Of a DNA stretch of 10,867 bases, positions 9,648 through 10,867 are shown in pieces. The notes under the pieces were generated by a model. It was not told the DNA's origin, did not search any database, and was given only the letters and a program-made list of their open reading frames with translations. Source of the DNA: Patescibacteria group bacterium (lineage in GTDB: Bacteria > Patescibacteriota > Minisyncoccia > Phycocordibacterales > UBA9973); NCBI GenBank assembly GCA_030916575.1, contig JAUPWJ010000043.1:1-10867 (forward strand), written 5' to 3'. Every line of letters starts with the position of its first letter. Position 1 is the stretch's first letter. A program made the translations under genes and the position numbers.

Positions 9648-10867
9648 TTAATAAACCTCCTGCTGATAGCACTTTTCACAATAAATTTTATAAACTTTTT
9701 GATTCTCTATAGAATAAGATGTCTTAATGTTTGTACTGCATTTTGCGCATACTCCATCCCAAAGCTCTCTTTTGTTTCTCTTATTCATTCTATATTCATG
9801 TCTGCAATTGAAACATTTATCTGGAAGAGATAATTTATTCTTTTTGTAAAAATTGATTTCTCTACTTATTAATTTAAAATTCTTTTCGCATTTCTCACAT
9901 GTCAGTACTTCTTTTATTAATTTATCACTATACTCATCCGGATTTTTAGGCAAATCAGCATAAGATACTGTTCCCTGTCCTTTTGTGCTTGGAATGTCAT
10001 CTCTCCATTTAAAACCCTGCGAAATTGCTTCCTCCTTTGTGAGAGGCATATATTCACTAACAATAGACTCATTATAGCCAAATGGGCTTAATTCTTTTGG
10101 AAAGAAATCCCCCCATTTATCTTCTTTTCTTATGTAATCTATGAGTTTTGGTAGCAATTCATTATATTCTTCTTTAGTGTATTGTTTATTAAAAATACAA
10201 TATGATTTTTTACGAAGCCCATAGCAACCAAAAATATTTTCACAACCATGACAACTGTCAGAATAGTAGACATCATGCGAGTCTAGAACAATTTGGGAGC
10301 CTATAACTTTGTTACTCCCACCCATGGTCAAAACCTGATAACATTCAGATAAATCAGTTGTGAAAGACACATCATAAGAATCCACAGCCTTCCTAACTGT
10401 AAAACAAAACTTTGAATTCTCGCCACTTTTTATATCAAATGAATAGTGTAAATTATGAGAATTATAAATATGATTTCCGGAAACATCATTGTTGCGCGAA
10501 CCGAAAAATGAACGTTGTGGAACTTTTATTCTTAACTTTTCCTGTTCTTCCATAATGTAGTCTATCGAGGACTTTTCACTAGGAGGATATTTTAATAGAA
10601 ACTCTTTGTACTCTTCCTTTGTAACTTGCTGATTAAAAATATAATAAGATTTATTTACTAGTCCAACACAGCCTATGCAATTTAAGCAATTTCTACAATC
10701 AAAAAGACCAATGCTGTCTACGCAAGCTTCACATTCTTCTCCATAATAAAGCTTTGTACACCCCAAGCAATCCGTGCATTCGTAACAGGATTCGGATTTA
10801 AAAATATAGAGACTGTCGCTAGAATCAGTGGAGTTCCATACAATATGCCCGTAATCACAATTTTCAT
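9648..10867 (-). CDS. Cysteine-rich zinc-ribbon repeat protein, upstream paralog (N-terminus outside window)
   Basis: The frame is open from the stop at 9648 to the right edge, giving 405 visible residues; the true start lies outside. Module A is at about 47-86 (CVDSIGLFDCRNCLNCIGCV, then GLVNKSYYIFNQQVTKEEY), preceded by another Cys-rich stretch CYECTDCLGC (27-36). Module B is at about 195-233 (SDSCHGCENIFGCYGLRKKS, then YCIFNKQYTKEEY). A segment FFPKELSPFGYNESIVSEYM (254-273) and PLTKEEAISQGFKW (274-287) follow, then two C-terminal zinc ribbons: C323, C326, C351, C354 and C373, C376, C396, C399. Both proteins end CEKCYQQEVY. It is paralogous to 7898-9646 over modules and ribbons, so the pair arose by tandem duplication and is expressed as one operon. 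The function is unknown; metal binding is clear from the Cys pattern, and nucleic-acid or protein binding is a guess. Confidence 0.78.
   Translation of the reverse strand, partial: ENCDYGHIVWNSTDSSDSLYIFKSESCYECTDCLGCTKLYYGEECEACVDSIGLFDCRNCLNCIGCVGLVNKSYYIFNQQVTKEEYKEFLLKYPPSEKSSIDYIMEEQEKLRIKVPQRSFFGSRNNDVSGNHIYNSHNLHYSFDIKSGENSKFCFTVRKAVDSYDVSFTTDLSECYQVLTMGGSNKVIGSQIVLDSHDVYYSDSCHGCENIFGCYGLRKKSYCIFNKQYTKEEYNELLPKLIDYIRKEDKWGDFFPKELSPFGYNESIVSEYMPLTKEEAISQGFKWRDDIPSTKGQGTVSYADLPKNPDEYSDKLIKEVLTCEKCEKNFKLISREINFYKKNKLSLPDKCFNCRHEYRMNKRNKRELWDGVCAKCSTNIKTSYSIENQKVYKIYCEKCYQQEVY
9656..9661 (-). promoter_or_regulatory. AGGAGG ribosome binding site inside the upstream gene's last codons
   Basis: On the reverse strand CAG CAG GAG GTT TAT TAA T ATG encodes the upstream C-terminus QQEVY, its stop, and the next ATG at 9646. 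AGGAGG lies nine bases before that ATG, so translation is coupled. It is the only canonical Shine-Dalgarno placed before a start codon that I see in the window. Confidence 0.85.
10164..10190 (-). repeat. 27-bp exact coding repeat (NKQYTKEEY), copy 2
   Basis: This is the partner of 8411-8437, located in module B of the upstream paralog. Confidence 0.8.

Noticed and set aside
9647..9679. Upstream ATG at 9679 as the start of the downstream zinc-ribbon gene
   Set aside because: It would overlap the upstream gene and lacks a ribosome binding site; the ATG at 9646 has AGGAGG nine bases upstream and follows the stop directly.
9441..9833. 130-codon plus-strand frame across the junction of the two zinc-ribbon genes
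   Set aside because: It is antisense to two well-supported genes, with no start signal or recognisable domain.

Overview
The window looks like a piece of a Patescibacteria/CPR genome, most likely a Parcubacteria-type lineage, and is read with the standard code. The indications are an AT-rich background with sudden GC-rich palindromes, short intergenic spaces, a winged-helix plus Cas2-like (PaaX-like) regulator of a type common in these bacteria, and two tandem cysteine-rich zinc-ribbon proteins with 'GCxGLxxKxYxxxNKQYTKEEY' modules, which I know mainly as uncharacterised proteins of CPR genomes. The lineage is an inference; no rRNA or ribosomal protein gene is present.

Layout. Positions 1-428 (minus) hold a Nudix hydrolase whose C-terminus is cut by the window edge. 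Positions 429-4420 are an accessory stretch of small genes: a three-helix membrane protein (557-862), a NADAR/YbiA-like N-glycosidase (1482-1946), a stand-alone double-stranded-RNA-binding-domain protein (2541-2855), and a HEPN-like protein (3090-3734) downstream of an unknown membrane protein (3768-4385). Four same-orientation copies of a dispersed repeat with a variable hairpin core (R0-R3) separate these genes almost one by one, so the stretch resembles a cassette array. It also has a divergent promoter pair at 952-1004, a candidate small RNA of about 120 nt ending in a terminator at 1072-1109, and a structured non-coding block at 2043-2324.

Positions 4452-6359 (minus) encode a full-length DnaK with a strong terminator. 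It faces a divergent PaaX/Cas2-like regulator (6620-7135, plus). Their shared intergenic region has a good sigma-70 promoter for dnaK, a 9-4-9 inverted repeat lying exactly over that promoter, and three further palindromes. No CIRCE element was found, so the divergent regulator is a reasonable candidate for local control of dnaK. A membrane-anchored protein of unknown function (7172-7897) follows.

The right end is an operon, read on the minus strand, of two paralogous zinc-ribbon repeat proteins (beyond 10867 to 9648, then 9646-7898). They are coupled through an AGGAGG ribosome binding site written inside the last codons of the upstream gene. The downstream gene ends with the same codons and an orphan AGGAGG, and meets the 7172-7897 gene tail to tail with no bases between.

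Expression signals. Five genes have a TATAAT-like hexamer only 6 or 7 bases before the ATG, which predicts leaderless mRNAs. The genes with leaders lack Shine-Dalgarno sequences, except the coupled zinc-ribbon gene.
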